The notes: generated from the letters alone by a model not told the origin. DNA of 64,000 nucleotides from Closterium sp. Naga37s-1 (GCA_947471745.1 CANJKZ010000409.1:62001-126000); one strand, 5' to 3'; numbered from the stretch's first letter, positions 10,899 through 21,943 are shown. Program-made: numbers and translations.

Positions 10899-11592
10899 GT
10901 GTTACGAAAAGTGAAATGAGAAGTACAGCCCATTCCTACCAGAAACAATCGAAGCATGTACTAGAGAGTACGAAGACCAACTGTTAGAGTCACGCGAAAC
11001 GTCGCGTACAGTTGGAGGCATCTAGACCGTCACGACAGAAGCATCGGGCAGCTGCATCGTTCGTAACAAGATTTGGCGGGAACAGGTTCGTAACCGATTC
11101 CTACTCCGCACAGTTAGGACGCGTCACCTCTAGCGGATCGGAGGACTTTCGGTGGTTACACCGAGCCTGGCATGTGAGCCCAGGCTAGGTGCACGATTGG
11201 TACACATTTCCAAACCTGAGTTCAACATCGATGCTTTGGGTGAGAGGTTTAGAGACACCCTGGCAATTTTGGCGCGAGATCCAACAAAGCACACACGATC
11301 TCGAGATTGGTGTGTGCACGATGGCAAATCAATCGTCAAAGTTAGAGGTGACAAGATCGTAAGAGCTGTGGCACTGTAGCATCGCATGACTCAACGAAAT
11401 CAGGCAACCCTATTACTGGCGAGGCTACAGTGCAACTGTAGCTGCCAAAGATCGATAATACGCAGAATCGATCAGCTAGAGGTGACGCGTCCTTAATTCT
11501 CGCTTTTATAAGGAAATTTACCCATTAAAGTACATGGTTAGTTATGACGTTTCATGTTCCTTTGCTACACCATATAAACCAATGTATGCTTT
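10899..11592 (+). repeat. Interrupted 3' LTR of the decayed Copia tail
   Basis: Starts TGTTACGA right after the polypurine tract. The segment 11500-11590 (ATAAGG...TACATGG..TAG...CATATAAAC) aligns, in opposite orientation, with the LTRs at 21527-21943 and 61956-62365. A TATA-like CATATAAAC lies near 11571. The LTR stops at 11592, where Gypsy element C begins, so C inserted into this LTR; its remainder is not found on the far side of C. Confidence 0.65.
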
Positions 11593-12021
11593 TGTTATAA
11601 TCACTTGAGACAATTACGTTCACTCCAATCTTGTGAGGATCGATAGGATCGAGTTCAAAAAAAGAGAAATGTATTGAATGAGGCAACACGAGGCTATATA
11701 TATTCTCGACACAAGGCCAGTAACCCAGGTGTTACGCGAATGTTCTGAGGGTCGCGGTGTTCCGACCAGAACCTTTCCAAATTCGGTAGAAGGCAATTCG
11801 GTGGCAACCGAAAAGCCTGGAATTCGGTGCACACAACCTGGTTCGGTGCTATAACTATAATAAAATATAGGAATGCACCTAACCTAGGAAATCAAGCATA
11901 AGCATGCATGATAAAATAAACCTAAGCTAGAAATTGTATAATAAAGGCAAGGCAAGCTGGCAATAGCATAATAAAGGCAAGGCAAGCTAGCAAAGCAAGC
12001 ATAAGCCATCGTACTCTCACA
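11593..12021 (-). repeat. 3' LTR of Gypsy element C
   Basis: 429 bp with TGTTATAA...CTCACA ends in plus orientation, adjoining a C-rich run (12022-12033) that is the minus-strand polypurine tract. It contains a TATATATA box (about 11695-11702), GCAAGGCAAGCTAG repeats (11945-12000), and four direct plus one inverted copies of an ATTCGGT motif between 11781 and 11847, a possible enhancer array. The second LTR is absent. Confidence 0.8.
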
Positions 12022-12049
12022 CGCCCCCCCCCCTCAAAGCTGGGTGGCG

Positions 12050-12240
12050 TGCGTTGCCCATATCAGCTTCTGCAACCCAGCTGTCCTCCGATGAGTCATA
12101 TCCCTTCGAGCGTATCAGGAACTCGAGGGTCTTGCTGCCGCGGCGCCGATGAGTGAGAACACGTTCCACCTCGTACTTTGGTTCATCCAGTACGAGAACA
12201 GGTGGTGGTGGCGGTAGCTGTCGTCCCTGGAACTGTTGGT
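12050..12240 (-). pseudogene. Chromodomain at C-terminus of Gypsy C polyprotein
   Basis: Minus-strand reading gives YEVERVLTHRRRG, then LEFLIRSKGYDSSEDSWV, matching the chromodomain pattern (YEVE-x-IL...KW-x-GY-x(3)-ESWEP). The aromatic positions Y, W/I and W that normally cage methyl-lysine are partly kept; the usual KW is RS here. In chromoviruses this domain guides integration to heterochromatin marked by histone methylation. It follows the integrase GPY/F-like region in a different frame from 12259-12741, so a frameshift separates them. Confidence 0.8.
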
Positions 12241-12249
12241 TGGGGTCCT

Positions 12250-13140
12250 TGTAGGGCTTTAGTAGCTGAACGTGGAAAGCATTGTGAAGCTTCCACGTAG
12301 TAAACGCAAGCGGAATGTTACTGTTGTCACCTGTGCCTCAACGCGAAAGGGACCACAGAAGCAAGGCCGGAGCTTGGACGGAAGGTGAGAAAGATCCAAG
12401 TTCCGCGTGTCGAGGAGCACCTGATCTCCAACTGCTACTGAGTGATCACGTCGCTTTTGAACGGAATACTGCTTCTTGGAGTTTTGTACCATGGTGAGAC
12501 GTCGCTGAGTCTTCTCCCATAGCTGCTGCATGGTGGTGACGAAGTCATGTGCGGCTTGAACATGTGCCGGTGTGGTTGGCTGTTGTGGTGTAAGTGGTTC
12601 CCGTCCGTAGCACAGGAAGAAAGAAGATTTCCCTGTGGCCGCATGTGACGCGTTGTTGTAAGCGAACTCTAGGGTAGGTAACTGTAGATCCCAGTGGCTG
12701 ACGTCGCCTTTGCAAGCTGTGCGCAATAACTGTTCAACCACCTGATTGAGTCACTCCGTCTGTCCGTCTGTCTGAGGGTGGTAGGCTGAAGACATTGCAA
12801 GCTTTGTCCCCAACAATCCCATGAGTTCCCTCTAGAATTTTCTCGTAAATTTTGGGTCTCTGTCTGGGATATGTGTAGCGGTTGAAGAAGAGGCGAGCAG
12901 TTGCTTCAGTTGTGGCCATGGCGTTGGTCGGGATAAAATGTCCCATTTTAAAGAACTTATCGGTCACCACGAGTATAGCGTCATGCCCTTGTGAGGTTGA
13001 AGGAAGCTCAGTGATGAAGTCTAGGCTGACGACGTGCCATGGCTGCATTGGTACGGGTACAGGCTGAAGTAACCCTGCATTTTTCTGCTTGCTACTCTTC
13101 ATCCGCTTGCACGTGTCGCATGAGGTGACGAACTATTGCA
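12250..13140 (-). pseudogene. Gypsy C integrase
   Basis: Minus-strand fragments: PMQPWHVVSLDFITELP (first catalytic Asp) and HDAILVVTDKF near 12960-13050, then the D...E region around a TDG-V-TQ stretch near 12740-12770, and LEFAYNNASHAATGKSSFFLCYGREPLTP at 12590-12690, followed by the GPFRVE GPY/F motif near 12330. The HHCC part upstream is weak (CDTCKRMK complement near 13090-13125). Two frames (12734-13102, 12259-12741) show at least one frameshift. Confidence 0.85.
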
Positions 13141-13509
13141 CGTCTGCTGCCACCTAGGGCCAGTAATAATACTTTGCTATCTCTACTAACGTCTTGTTAC
13201 TCTCCAAATGTCCTGCGTATGCCACGTCGTGGAACTCCTCCAGTAAGAGTTGTCGGAGTGGCGCATGGTTCGGAACCCAAATCTTTCCTGAACCCTTCCT
13301 TACAGCTAAGTCTTTCTCCTACTGTAACCGCTTCTGTTTCTGTGCTGTAATGATCTCTGCGTCTACGGAGTACCCATGCTGGAATAGACCTTAGAGCAGA
13401 GGGTTCATCCCGTCGAGCTGGATGCCTGCTACATGTCCGGGGCGGCTTAACGTATCTGCCTTGTTGTGTAACCCGGGCTTGTAGACGATGTCATAGTGGA
13501 AGTGAGTTT

Positions 13510-14044
13510 TCAGGAGGTCCACCCACCGCACCTGTCGTCGAGAGAGCGTAGGCTGTGACTTAAGGTCCTTGAGACTCTAGTCTTGGCTCCCTCTAGGTAA
13601 CACCTCGACGCCTTGAAGGCTGTGACTATCGCTATGGCTTCCTTGTCATGGATCGGGTAGTTCAGTTCTGCTCCGTGTAGCTTTTTACTGAGGTAGGCAA
13701 TGGGCTGCAAACCGCGTCCGTGATCCTGCATCAGTACTGCTCCGACCGCCCGGTCACTAGCGTCTGCTTCCACTACGTAGTCTCTGTCTGATCCGGTAGG
13801 ATGAGTACTTGCGCTGTAGTCAGTGCTGTCTATAGCTGCTCCTTGGCTTGCTGTTGAGGAGTATCCCATTTATAGGGCATATCCTTTATTAGTAATTCGT
13901 CAGCGGCGCTTCTATCTTCGCGTACTGTGGCACGAACCTGTTGTAGTAGTTGGCCAAGCCTAGGAACTGCTGGAACTCCTTCACGTTCTTCATAACTTTC
14001 TACGTTTTTACGGCTTTGATCTTCCGCGGGTCCACGTGTACGAC
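13510..14044 (-). pseudogene. Gypsy C RT thumb and RNase H
   Basis: Minus strand: VVHVDPRKIKAV with KEFQQFLGLANYYNRFVPQYAKI (13895-14045) is the RT end, followed by the Ty3-type RNase H YVVEADASDRAVGAVLMQD, IAYLSKKLHGAELNYPIHDKE (13600-13790). Stops occur near 13880 and 14005. The 5' neighbour of VVHVDP is removed to 15050 by the nested insertion. Confidence 0.85.
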
Positions 14045-14049
14045 CTCGG

Positions 14050-15044
14050 TGCGGAGAGTCACTCTACGACGGTAGTGAGCTAGACTACGGGGGTTGGCAC
14101 GAACTACTAGGAGTGATCGTAGCTTTGTTTAGTTCCTTAAGGCTTGCACATTCACGGGAGAAATCGGCAAGAGTTTCTACTAGGCAAAGTCGAAATTACA
14201 GAATGATCTATCAAGAAATGACAGAAATGACTACATCAGGCACCTAGCAACTCTGAAGCTAGCCTGGTTGACCTCCAGCACTGCATGGTCGACCGCCTGC
14301 CAGCGTTGCGTAGAGGAGCCGTGCTAGCACTGCAGAAAGTTGACCTGCCAACACTACAGGTCGACGGCGTGCCAACGCTGCAGCAGTGCGGCTGTCCAGC
14401 GTTGCACCCGTAGATGGCAGCAGTGCGCACGCTCGTAGGTGCACGCAGACGATTGGCCTGACTTGCATCGTTGTGCATCCGTCGGCTGTTGTCTGCGCCT
14501 GACGAGCCACATCGACTTCGGGATACCAGCCCGAGGTCGCCTTCACCATCGCGACCTCGACGACGTTCGCGTGCCTCCGCAGAACTCGTCGAGCACGTTA
14601 CCCGGTCGACCTGGTCGACCACCAAGTGCCTCTGGTCGACCACCAGGTGCCTCTGGTCGACCACCAAGTGCCTCTAGTCGACCACAGCTCCCGTCGAGCT
14701 ACCCCCTGGTCGACGGACCCCCCTCCGTCGACCAGAACTGTGAGCTGTTGTCGCCGAGCTCCCCTCGTCGACCGCTGCTAACTTTTTAGGTCGACGGACT
14801 CCTCTGTCGACCTACCCGGTCGAACTGCTCCTCCTGGTCGACGGCCCACCTGTCGCCCAGACCAGTCAGTTGCAGCTGTCGAGCTCCCTGGTCGACAGCA
14901 ACACCACAGCGGTCCCCTGCAGCTCGACGAAGCCCGTCGAGCAGCTCTCCTACTGTGAACGGTCGGCTGCTTCTCCCATACATCCGACCAAGTCGTCGGT
15001 GTTGCCCAAGCGAGGGCGGGGCCAACACTCCTCTCCCGTTAACA
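14050..15044. mobile_element. 995-bp TG...CA insertion (solo LTR or small LTR-type element) with GTCGAC-rich core
   Basis: The insertion starts TGCGGAGAG and ends CGTTAACA (plus strand). It is flanked by the 5-bp direct repeat CTCGG at 14045-14049 and 15045-15049. It splits the RT frame of Gypsy C exactly: without it and one repeat, the RT motif VSAE would join VVHVDP in frame. No protein is recognised inside. Between about 14285 and 14900 it holds at least a dozen GTCGAC (SalI) sites, several in tandem units such as CTGGTCGACCACCA. TG...CA ends and a 5-bp duplication fit a solo LTR; no second copy is in the window to test this. Confidence 0.75.
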
Positions 15045-15049
15045 CTCGG

Positions 15050-15640
15050 CACTCACCTGTGCCAGAGAAACTGCACCTTCTTCAGGGCGAAGTCGCTCTT
15101 CGACAGCTTCACGTAGATTTTTTTATTTTTTCCGCAAGATCTCGAAGACTTTCCGTATATGCTCCACGAGCTCCTTCATGATTTTGGAGTAGATGAGCAT
15201 ATCGTCCAGTTACACCACCACACATTCCTCCAGCAGGGGCCGTAGGATGTGATTCATCTCCACCTCAAACGTCATCGGTGCGTTGCAGTGTCCAAACGAC
15301 ATCACTAAGTATTCGTAGGAGCCGTATCTGGTATGGAACGCCGTCTTGTGGATCGAGATGTCTGCCATCTTGATCTGCCAGTAACCCGACCGTAGGTCCA
15401 GCTTCTAAAATCCCGTTGCACCACGCAGTTGGTCTAGAAGATCGTCTATGCCCGGTATGGGGTATTTGTTCTTGACAGTCTGTTTGTTCAGTGCCCGGTA
15501 GTCGATGCACATCCGTAAAATAGCGTCCGGCTTTGGGGTGAAGAGAACCGGTGCGCCGTAGGGAGAGGTGGATGGGCGGATCAGTTGTTTGTCCAGTAGG
15601 TACTCTATCTATTTCTTCATGTCTGTCAGTTCGGTCGGAT
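15050..15640 (-). pseudogene. Gypsy C reverse transcriptase core
   Basis: Minus-strand matches to RT blocks: [13 protein letters not shown] (15470-15515), KLDLRSGYWQIKMADISIHKTAF (15340-15400), the LDDMLIYSK catalytic block near 15180-15215 with its preceding Tyr codon turned into a stop, and IYVKLSKSDFALKKVQF near 15075-15125. Several stop codons are present. RT copies the RNA genome. Confidence 0.85.
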
Positions 15641-15681
15641 TAAGGGGTATGGTGCACGGGACGGATTTCGCACCTGATTCC

Positions 15682-16773
15682 TCAACGATCTCGTGCTCGT
15701 TGGTTCGCGCTGGAGGTACTCCTGCAGGCAGGTCGTCTGGCGTGATGCCTTTGTACTGCTGCAGGTAGCTCCATTTTCGGCTTCTCCTCCTCTGCTACTG
15801 CCATAACCAGTGCTAAGTAACACGTGCTACTCTCGTTCACCATCCGTTCGAACCGTGCAAGTGTCATTACAGGAACGTCCCCTGTATCCGTCCAGCTTCT
15901 CAGCTCCACACGTTTCCCGTTGTTGTAGATGCACGCCTTCCGGTTGACCCAGACGATTTTGGGTTTGAATCGCTTCAGAAAATCACGCCCAAATATGAAA
16001 TCTAACCCTTTGATGTTCGTGATCGGCAACGTCGGCTTCCACCTCAACGCACCTATGTGCAGCTGCAGTGATGCTTCGCCATGGATGGGAAGCTTCGTAC
16101 TGTCCACCATCGTTGCTGTAAACTGAGTCTCCTCCAAGGGTTCTCCAATCTTCTCCAACGTTCCGCGGTCGCACACCGAATGGGATGCACCACTATCCAC
16201 CATCGCATGGAGGCGTCGCCTTTTGCATTTCACCTCGAGCAGTAGTGGTTGTTGCCGCTCCGAGTAGCCGTAGATGGCCTTGCTTATAGGATCATAGGGT
16301 ACATCGAATATATCATCCTTAGGTCCTGCTCCCGAAGCTGCTGACTCAATGTCGATTTTCACCTGGGTAGGGTTAGAAGGATTTATCAGAGGCTTGAATA
16401 ACTTCTCCTGAGCCTGGAACCTTCCCCTAAGCCTTTGCAACTGTGTAGGCTTCACCTGTGGGCAACGGGGAGCCTCAACACTGTGTTGCGGAGAGAGAAT
16501 ATTAACTCCTCGGAACGCACAACTCTTTTCAACGCTCCGGAGTACTTTGCCCAATTTCTCAGGTACCTGAATAATCTCTAAAGGCTTTTTCTCAGCCTCT
16601 AATTCTCCCCTGAATTTTTGTTCAAATGCTTGAAAACCACGAGAAGCAATATTCTTAGTTAATGTATCTTTATAGGATAACTTTAACGAATTCTTACTCT
16701 CGGGGGTGTTCGGCTGGAGTTTCTTGGTCGGTGCAGAGTCTTCTTTCGCAGAGCCTCCATTTTTCTCAGCCAT
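15682..16773 (-). pseudogene. Gypsy C protease region
   Basis: A 363-codon minus-strand frame. Its N-terminal two thirds is a charged spacer with no recognised domain; then comes a Ty3-type aspartic protease: LHAMVDSGASHSVCD (catalytic DSG, near 16180-16220), and GLDFIFGRDFLKRFKPKIVW near 15955-16010 (the family's G-[ML]-D-[WF]-L motif). It lies downstream of the zinc knuckle in another frame, implying a frameshift or lesion near 16770-16910. Confidence 0.85.
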
Positions 16774-16909
16774 TTCCCCTGGTGCCGCCGGACGTGACGT
16801 TTTAAATTCGCGCCATCATTTCTCCTTTTTTTTCTTCTTCTTCTTCTTCTTTTCCAGGTCTTTTCGCGATCGCCAGATCGATCCGCGACTACTGGCGATA
16901 CCCGTTTTT

Positions 16910-17825
16910 TTACTTTGGAGGTGCCGCACCGTTGTTGCTCTGCAGCTCCGCTCGTGCCTTTCTCATTTTCCAACACGCCAAGAATCGATGTCCGGCTGTG
17001 CCGCAAAATTCGCATTTCTCAGAATTTGTCGGCGGCTGCTTTGCGTGATCTTGTCGATATCCATTGGGTTGGCGGTCGTGGGGTGCCGATCGCTCCATGC
17101 CGAAAGTCCTTTTCGGCATGTCGCGTTGTGTGTTAGGTTGAACTCGAGTCAACGCATCGAATCTCTCTGCTCCACATACCATGTCGAGGTAGTTGCTGTA
17201 GTACACGGCAATTACCTGTCGTCGGACTTCCATTTTTAGCCCTCAGTATACGCTTGGATTTTTTCCCCTTTCGGTCAGGTTGGTAATCCGGTTGAAGCGG
17301 CTCTCCATCTGCTGCGTGTACCGTGTTACACTGCCGTACTGTTTGTGCCGATGAATCTGCTTAGCTCGAATAAATCGGTTCGAAACGTTGAATTAAAGCT
17401 GCCCGAAACTCTGTCCGTGTCCCCTCGCCTTGGATCTCGTTACTGTTGTAAATCCACTCGAGCGCCGGGCCTCGCAACAGTGTCGCTGCGAGCTGAATCC
17501 GCATTGCATCGTTTGTCGGGGTCGTACAGCCAACGGCCTCGAAGTAAATTTCGAGGGTCGCAACGAATCGACGGACGTCAGTGTCTCTTGCACTCCGATT
17601 GAACGTCTCCGGTAGCCTCGGGCTTGCCGCCGCAAGATTCACTGTAGCTGTTGCCGCTGCTGCTGCCATCGCCGCTGCATTCGCTACTGCGTTCGCTGCT
17701 GCCGTGGCGGCTGCCGACTGGTTCGCGAGTAGTGTTTCGATTCGTTGAAGTGCCGCTCGCGTCTGGTCCAGGTCGGTGCGTAACTCTGTAATTTCTTGTA
17801 CAAAATTATCACCAATTTCATCCAT
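16910..17825 (-). pseudogene. Gypsy C Gag (capsid and zinc knuckle)
   Basis: Minus-strand Gag. Codons from 17825 give a short coiled N-terminus (LRTDLDQTRAALQRIETLL), an Ala-rich stretch, and a retrotrans_gag-type core (FVATLEIYFEAVGCTTPTND, LLRGPALEWIYN, EFRAALIQRFEPIY; about 17365-17590). After a frameshift near 17240-17360 comes a zinc knuckle with classical C-x2-C-x4-H-x4-C spacing (CEFCGTAGHRFLAC, about 16970-17015). A (CTT)n tract at 16824-16855 encodes a Lys run. Confidence 0.85.
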
Positions 17826-17985
17826 TTGGCGATTTACAGGAAGGTTTGCGATGAAAATAATTCAATCCGGTGCGCTGGTCGACTTATTGCGAAAATCGAT
17901 TTTAGAATCGTCGAGCGTGGATTCTGTAGGTTCGCCAATAAATCTGAGGTGGTTCAAAAACCGGATCGAGGGGGACTTCGAAAAT

Positions 17986-18420
17986 TTTCGCAGATGCGGC
18001 ACAGTATTCATCTTTGGAGCGGGTGTCGACGTTGGCGACCCAAACGTGGTGTGAGTAGGCATCCACGAAGGTGAGTGTGTATTTCTCGCTGTTTATGACG
18101 TCGAACGTGAGCACGATGAAGTCGCTATACACCTTTTGCAGCTTCTTGTAGTGGTTGGTGCTTGGCTCCAGAGAGGGGTAGGCGCTGTGAGAGAGGGCAG
18201 TTGTGGGACAGACGGAGCAGGTAGTCGGATGTGGGGTGTTGTGGGGTTCCGTGCCGTCGGGGCGCAGCAGTGCTCCTGGGAGGAAAACTTTGGCGCGGAG
18301 ACAATTGTTGAACGTCTGGCGCGACGGGTGGCCGAGTCGCTGATGCCAGAGGTCGTCCTCAGCGCGGATCCCGGGAGTGCGCATGTAGCGAGCATGGTGT
18401 TCCGCCGCTTCTGCCTCTGT
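17986..18420 (-). pseudogene. Copia B pre-integrase and integrase start
   Basis: Minus strand: DDLWHQRLGHPSRQTFNNCL (pre-integrase HH), TTCSVCPTTALSHSAYP (the CC of the zinc-binding HHCC domain), then FIVLTFDVINSEKYTLTFVDAYSHHVWV, the integrase core with its first catalytic Asp. The match stops after AASAKIF near 17985. The related relic at 59490 contains the same CNVCP segment. Confidence 0.85.
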
Positions 18421-19480
18421 GTCTTGCGGAATCTGGAGTGGAGGTTCTTCCTCTTCTCCTAGTTCTACTTCGTTGTTCGGCTCCTCTGCTTCTGCTTCTG
18501 CTGCCGTCTCCCCTTCTGCATGAGCAGTCGTGAGGTAGAGCGCAAGAAATTCACGGTCTGGGATGATGTTGAGCGGAGTCCTCGTGTCCTCGATTAAGCG
18601 GGCGAATGGATATGGGCGGGAGATTGGTCCAAGCGCGTCACGGGGTGGTGTTCTTGTACATTCCCCTCCTCAATCTCCGACCAGGGATCATTCCAACGAC
18701 GCGGTGAGTGCGGTGGTGACGGAAGGTTGCGCGGGGGCGTCCGAGCGGAATAGCGACTCGAGGTGGGAGTCGTTCTGCGGCCATTTCTCGTTCGACTTCC
18801 TCCAATTCTTCTTGTGTTATCTCGTCGTCGCCGAGATTAGTGGGTGGTGCGTCTCCCCAGCGGCCAGTTCCCCAACCTTGAACAGTGCCTAAAGCGCCAG
18901 TTGCGGATCCCCATGTTGCTCCTGAGGTTCCGCCATTGCCCTCGTCGTCATCTCCCCAACCCCAACCGCCGTGTCGTGCTGATTCCTCGTCCCATCATAC
19001 AGCTTCTGTTTATTTTCTGCTTTCACCTTGTCTTCTTCTTCCTTGACGCTCAGCTCTTCTTTTGCATCAGGATTTTTCCATGTCTTGTCGATCTCGTTGC
19101 GGTAGACGTCGCGGGTGTATGGGCGCGGGCGGTTCTCCTCATCGAAGGTCGTGGTGTTTGCTTCCGGAACGAAGTGGAGCGTGTCTGAGAGCGGTGTTGG
19201 GCGCTCCTGCCTTGTGAAGCCGAGTCTGTCGTCGCCTTCACCAAAGATGCGGTGAGTAGTAACGGCGAGCTCCATCTCGGTCATGCCTGTAGGTTCCGCC
19301 TCGGCGCTTTCCACCTCTTGGATTGCCGCGAGGTCTCTTTCCACTTCTTCTGTGCGGCTTGCCGTGGGTGTGTGACAGGTGGTGCAGAGGTCGTTGAGGT
19401 CGGGCTGATGCAGATTTATCTCACGAGGGTGAGGACTGCGGCAGATCCACGGTCGTCCGTCTGGGTGCTACCATAACTCT
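18421..19480 (-). pseudogene. Extra charged region between protease and pre-integrase of Copia B
   Basis: About 1 kb of mostly open minus-strand sequence (best frame 18889-19344) with no recognised domain. It is rich in Glu, Lys and Thr (for example EELSVKEEEDKVKAENKQK) and ends in an acidic Glu stretch near 18440-18480. Copia elements normally have only about 100-150 residues between protease and pre-integrase; here roughly 350 are present. It may be an acquired segment or an expanded linker. Confidence 0.5.
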
Positions 19481-19960
19481 TGGTCCATGAACGGGAAGTC
19501 CAAGGGGATGAGATCCACGAGTTCGTCTGATGAAGCTTGGCAGCTGGGTATGTCGAAGTCCGGAACGTAGATGCCGTTGATCGAGCGAGCTCTTCCGAGG
19601 TATTTGTGCGACTCGGGGGGAGTGTCCGGGGGAGCATAGGTGAGGATAAGGTCGCGTGTGTCCGGGTCCGTGGCGAGCATGACTCCGCAGTCTCGGAGTT
19701 GTTCTGCCGATAGTAAGTTGAAGCGGAGGTCTGATACGAAGAGCACGTCGTTGAACGAGATGTGAGTGTTGCTATCTCGGGCTTGCAACACCACGATGCC
19801 TTGCGCGTTGGCGCGCAGTTGCTCGTTGTTGGCGACGGTGACGTAGGTAGCGGGAGCGTGGCTAATGTTTGACAGGTCCCACCATGTGTTGACCGCAGCA
19901 GCTATCCAGGTACCAGGTGTTGTGGTTGTCGACGTTGTTGTTGCGCAGAAGTAGCGCGAG
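19481..19960 (-). pseudogene. Copia B protease
   Basis: Minus strand: TWYLDSCCGQHMV near 19875-19915 corresponds to the Copia protease active site (WxLDSG-type), with Cys replacing the Gly after DS. It is followed by a DVLFVSDLRFNLLSAEQLRD block (19690-19755) that closes the domain. A frame change lies between them (near 19870). Confidence 0.75.
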
Positions 19961-21459
19961 TCGCGGAGTCACCAATGTTGACTTGTAGCGTCTGTGGAAT
20001 GACGGATCTTCGTCCTCCTTTCATCCCACAGGTACGTCTGTGGTGATGCTCGTGAGGCGGGCTTTCCCGCAGCTGTATTGGCTGATGCCAATCTTGCTCG
20101 ACCTCGTCATACACGTAGTAGTTATCTTCTGTGAGTGGGTTGTTCCACCCTTCTTCAGGTTGAATGAGCCCGCCGCGAGGTTCTTCCTCTTCGTCTAGTT
20201 CAGCAGTGCGAGGGCGACGTCTTGTTGCCATGTTTGCAATTACGTTTCTAGGATCTCCTGCTTGAGATCCTTGTGCCTGCTGTTGTTGGTGCTGTACAGG
20301 GGGACCAGAGGTCTGTTGCTGGGGCTGAGAATGACGAGCGTCTTGTCGGCCGACCCAGTTGTTATGGTGAGTGGAATTCGGGTGGCAATAGTTGGATCGG
20401 GATTTGCATCGATCCGTTGAGTGTCCGAAGACTTTGCATATTTTGCAATAATGGCGCCTTGGTTGTCGTCGCTCTTCACGGTTGTCTGTGTAGAAGGCGA
20501 GGCGCTCTCGGCGCGGCGCGGAGCTTGTTCTGCTCGAGTCCATGTCCTGCTGTTCAGTCAGGAGGGCGGGTATAGTGCGGCTTCTGAGATAGTTCCTCGT
20601 TGTCGGAGTAGAGCTATGCAGGGCTTCCACTCAGGCCCGAGTCCTTGGAGGATGATGTTGACGAGATCTCCTCTGAAATGGCGCTTCCATGCTTCGTGAT
20701 CTGGTCACGGATATTCCGACAGTGGTTAATGTATGTGTTTGCTTTCTCCCCGTGCCCCATCTTGGTCTCCATGAGTTGCTGCAGGAGCCTGCTGGCTGTG
20801 ACTGAATCCTTCGGCTGATATACCTCAACGAGGTGCTTCCAAGCTTTGAGGGCTGGAGCGGCGCTCCCTTTGTAGGAGCGAATGCCGAGTTGTTCCGCAG
20901 GCGTCATGTTACATAGCAGCACACTGTATGCCATGAGGGAATCGCTGTAGTACCGAGCCCTGGCGTCGTCGGTGTGTTCCACCGGTTTAGGATAGGAGCC
21001 GTCAAAATAGTGGTAGATCTGCGCTGTTTGTAGGAGGAGCTCAAGCTCGAAACTTTATGTATAGAAGTCTTTGCCGTCAAATGCGGCGACTATCTTTATT
21101 TTTGAAACGCTGAGAAAGCGTGCTTGCGCAGAGTTGATGGTTAAGTCACTTGGACGATGGCCAGTTGTTGTGGGTTTATTTGAGTCGAGGGAGAAGTTGT
21201 GCGCGGCGGTATCGCGGCTTTTTGCAGCCGGTTGTCCAGGTTGACGTGGTTGGGAAGAGGTTCCCGCATCGCCTTTGCGCAGTTCTTGGGGAGCTTTCTC
21301 CATAGTTGATAGTCGCGAAAACAACTCCTCGAGTGCGGCAGTGCTGATCGTGGTTGTCGCCTCATTTGTCGCAGCCGGGTTGGTTTGTCCTTCGGCCGTT
21401 AGATTCGCTTGGCCTCCGGATCCTCCGGCCATCTTGGTTTTGGAGCGTGTGCCGCTCAC
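19902..21459 (-). pseudogene. Copia B Gag
   Basis: Begins at ATG complement of 21459. A Thr/Gln-rich N-terminus leads to VAAFDGKDFYT, where a stop interrupts (about 21055); the UBN2-type capsid resumes at 20614-20982 (ARYYSDSLMAYSVLLCNM, AWKHLVEVYQPKDSVTASRLLQQL). The next frame, 19902-20630, carries a classical zinc knuckle CKICKVFGHSTDRC (near 20410-20455), then Gln/His-rich and acidic tails. Three frames for one protein show it is broken. Confidence 0.85.
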
Positions 21460-21513
21460 TAGATCTTGATTCGGCGAATTTCACGGAAGTGAAGTTGCAA
21501 AGAATCCCTGAGT

Positions 21514-21526
21514 GGCTCTAATACCA
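21514..21526 (-). promoter_or_regulatory. Primer-binding site of Copia B
   Basis: The minus-strand sequence TGGTATTAGAGCC lies directly inside the LTR. It is one substitution from the usual TGGTATCAGAGCC complementary to initiator tRNA-Met. Confidence 0.8.
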
Positions 21527-21943
21527 TGTTACAATCCCAAGTGGGACTTAGCGAAGGATCGCTCAGGGTTGATCGCAGGGTAATGTTGCAGCGGAAGTGT
21601 TGAACCCCAGATCAGAGTGAATGTAAATGACTGAGATTGATTATACCGTAGCATGCATACATCGAGTTTATATAGGAAATACAAAGGATTGCGAAACGAC
21701 CTAGACTAGCCATGTACTCTAAGGGGTACATTCCCTTATTGCAGCGAATTCAAACCGTGCGGCGCGGGAACCCGTGTCAAACATGTTCCCGCTATTTCCA
21801 TTTCAAACGTTTCTGCCTGCATCGGTCTTGGTCAGACGGTTGCTGCGTCGCTTCGACTCTTCTGACTCCTCGACTTCGTACTCGGTAGAGTCGGCTCCAG
21901 CAACATACAGGAATGCCTTCTCATTAAACTTCATATCGTAACA
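21527..21943 (-). repeat. 5' LTR of Copia B
   Basis: 417 bp, plus-strand TGTTACAATC...CGTAACA ends forming a TGTTAC inverted terminal repeat. A TATATAGG/CCTATATA promoter-like element lies near 21668. It aligns along its length with the LTR at 61956-62365 of element D. Confidence 0.9.

Larger units (their letters stand above)
11593..17985 (-). mobile_element. Ty3/Gypsy chromovirus element C (5' end truncated)
   Basis: Minus-strand element reading Gag (17825) - zinc knuckle - protease - RT - RNase H - integrase - chromodomain - polypurine tract - 3' LTR (11593-12021). The order integrase after RT/RNase H defines Ty3/Gypsy. No 5' LTR is visible: about 160 bp upstream of Gag the sequence becomes the broken integrase of Copia B, so the right boundary (17826-17990) is approximate. 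Stops and frameshifts are frequent, so the copy is inactive. It carries a 995-bp nested insertion at 14050-15044. Confidence 0.85.
17986..21943 (-). mobile_element. Copia element B, 5' half (LTR, Gag, protease, partial integrase)
   Basis: Minus-strand element beginning with a 417-bp LTR (21527-21943), then primer-binding site, Gag, zinc knuckle, protease and the first part of integrase, where it is cut at about 17985 at the border of Gypsy C. RT, RNase H and the 3' LTR are absent here. Its LTR matches the one at 61956-62365, so B, D and the relics at 9890 and 59490 are one family. Confidence 0.85.
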
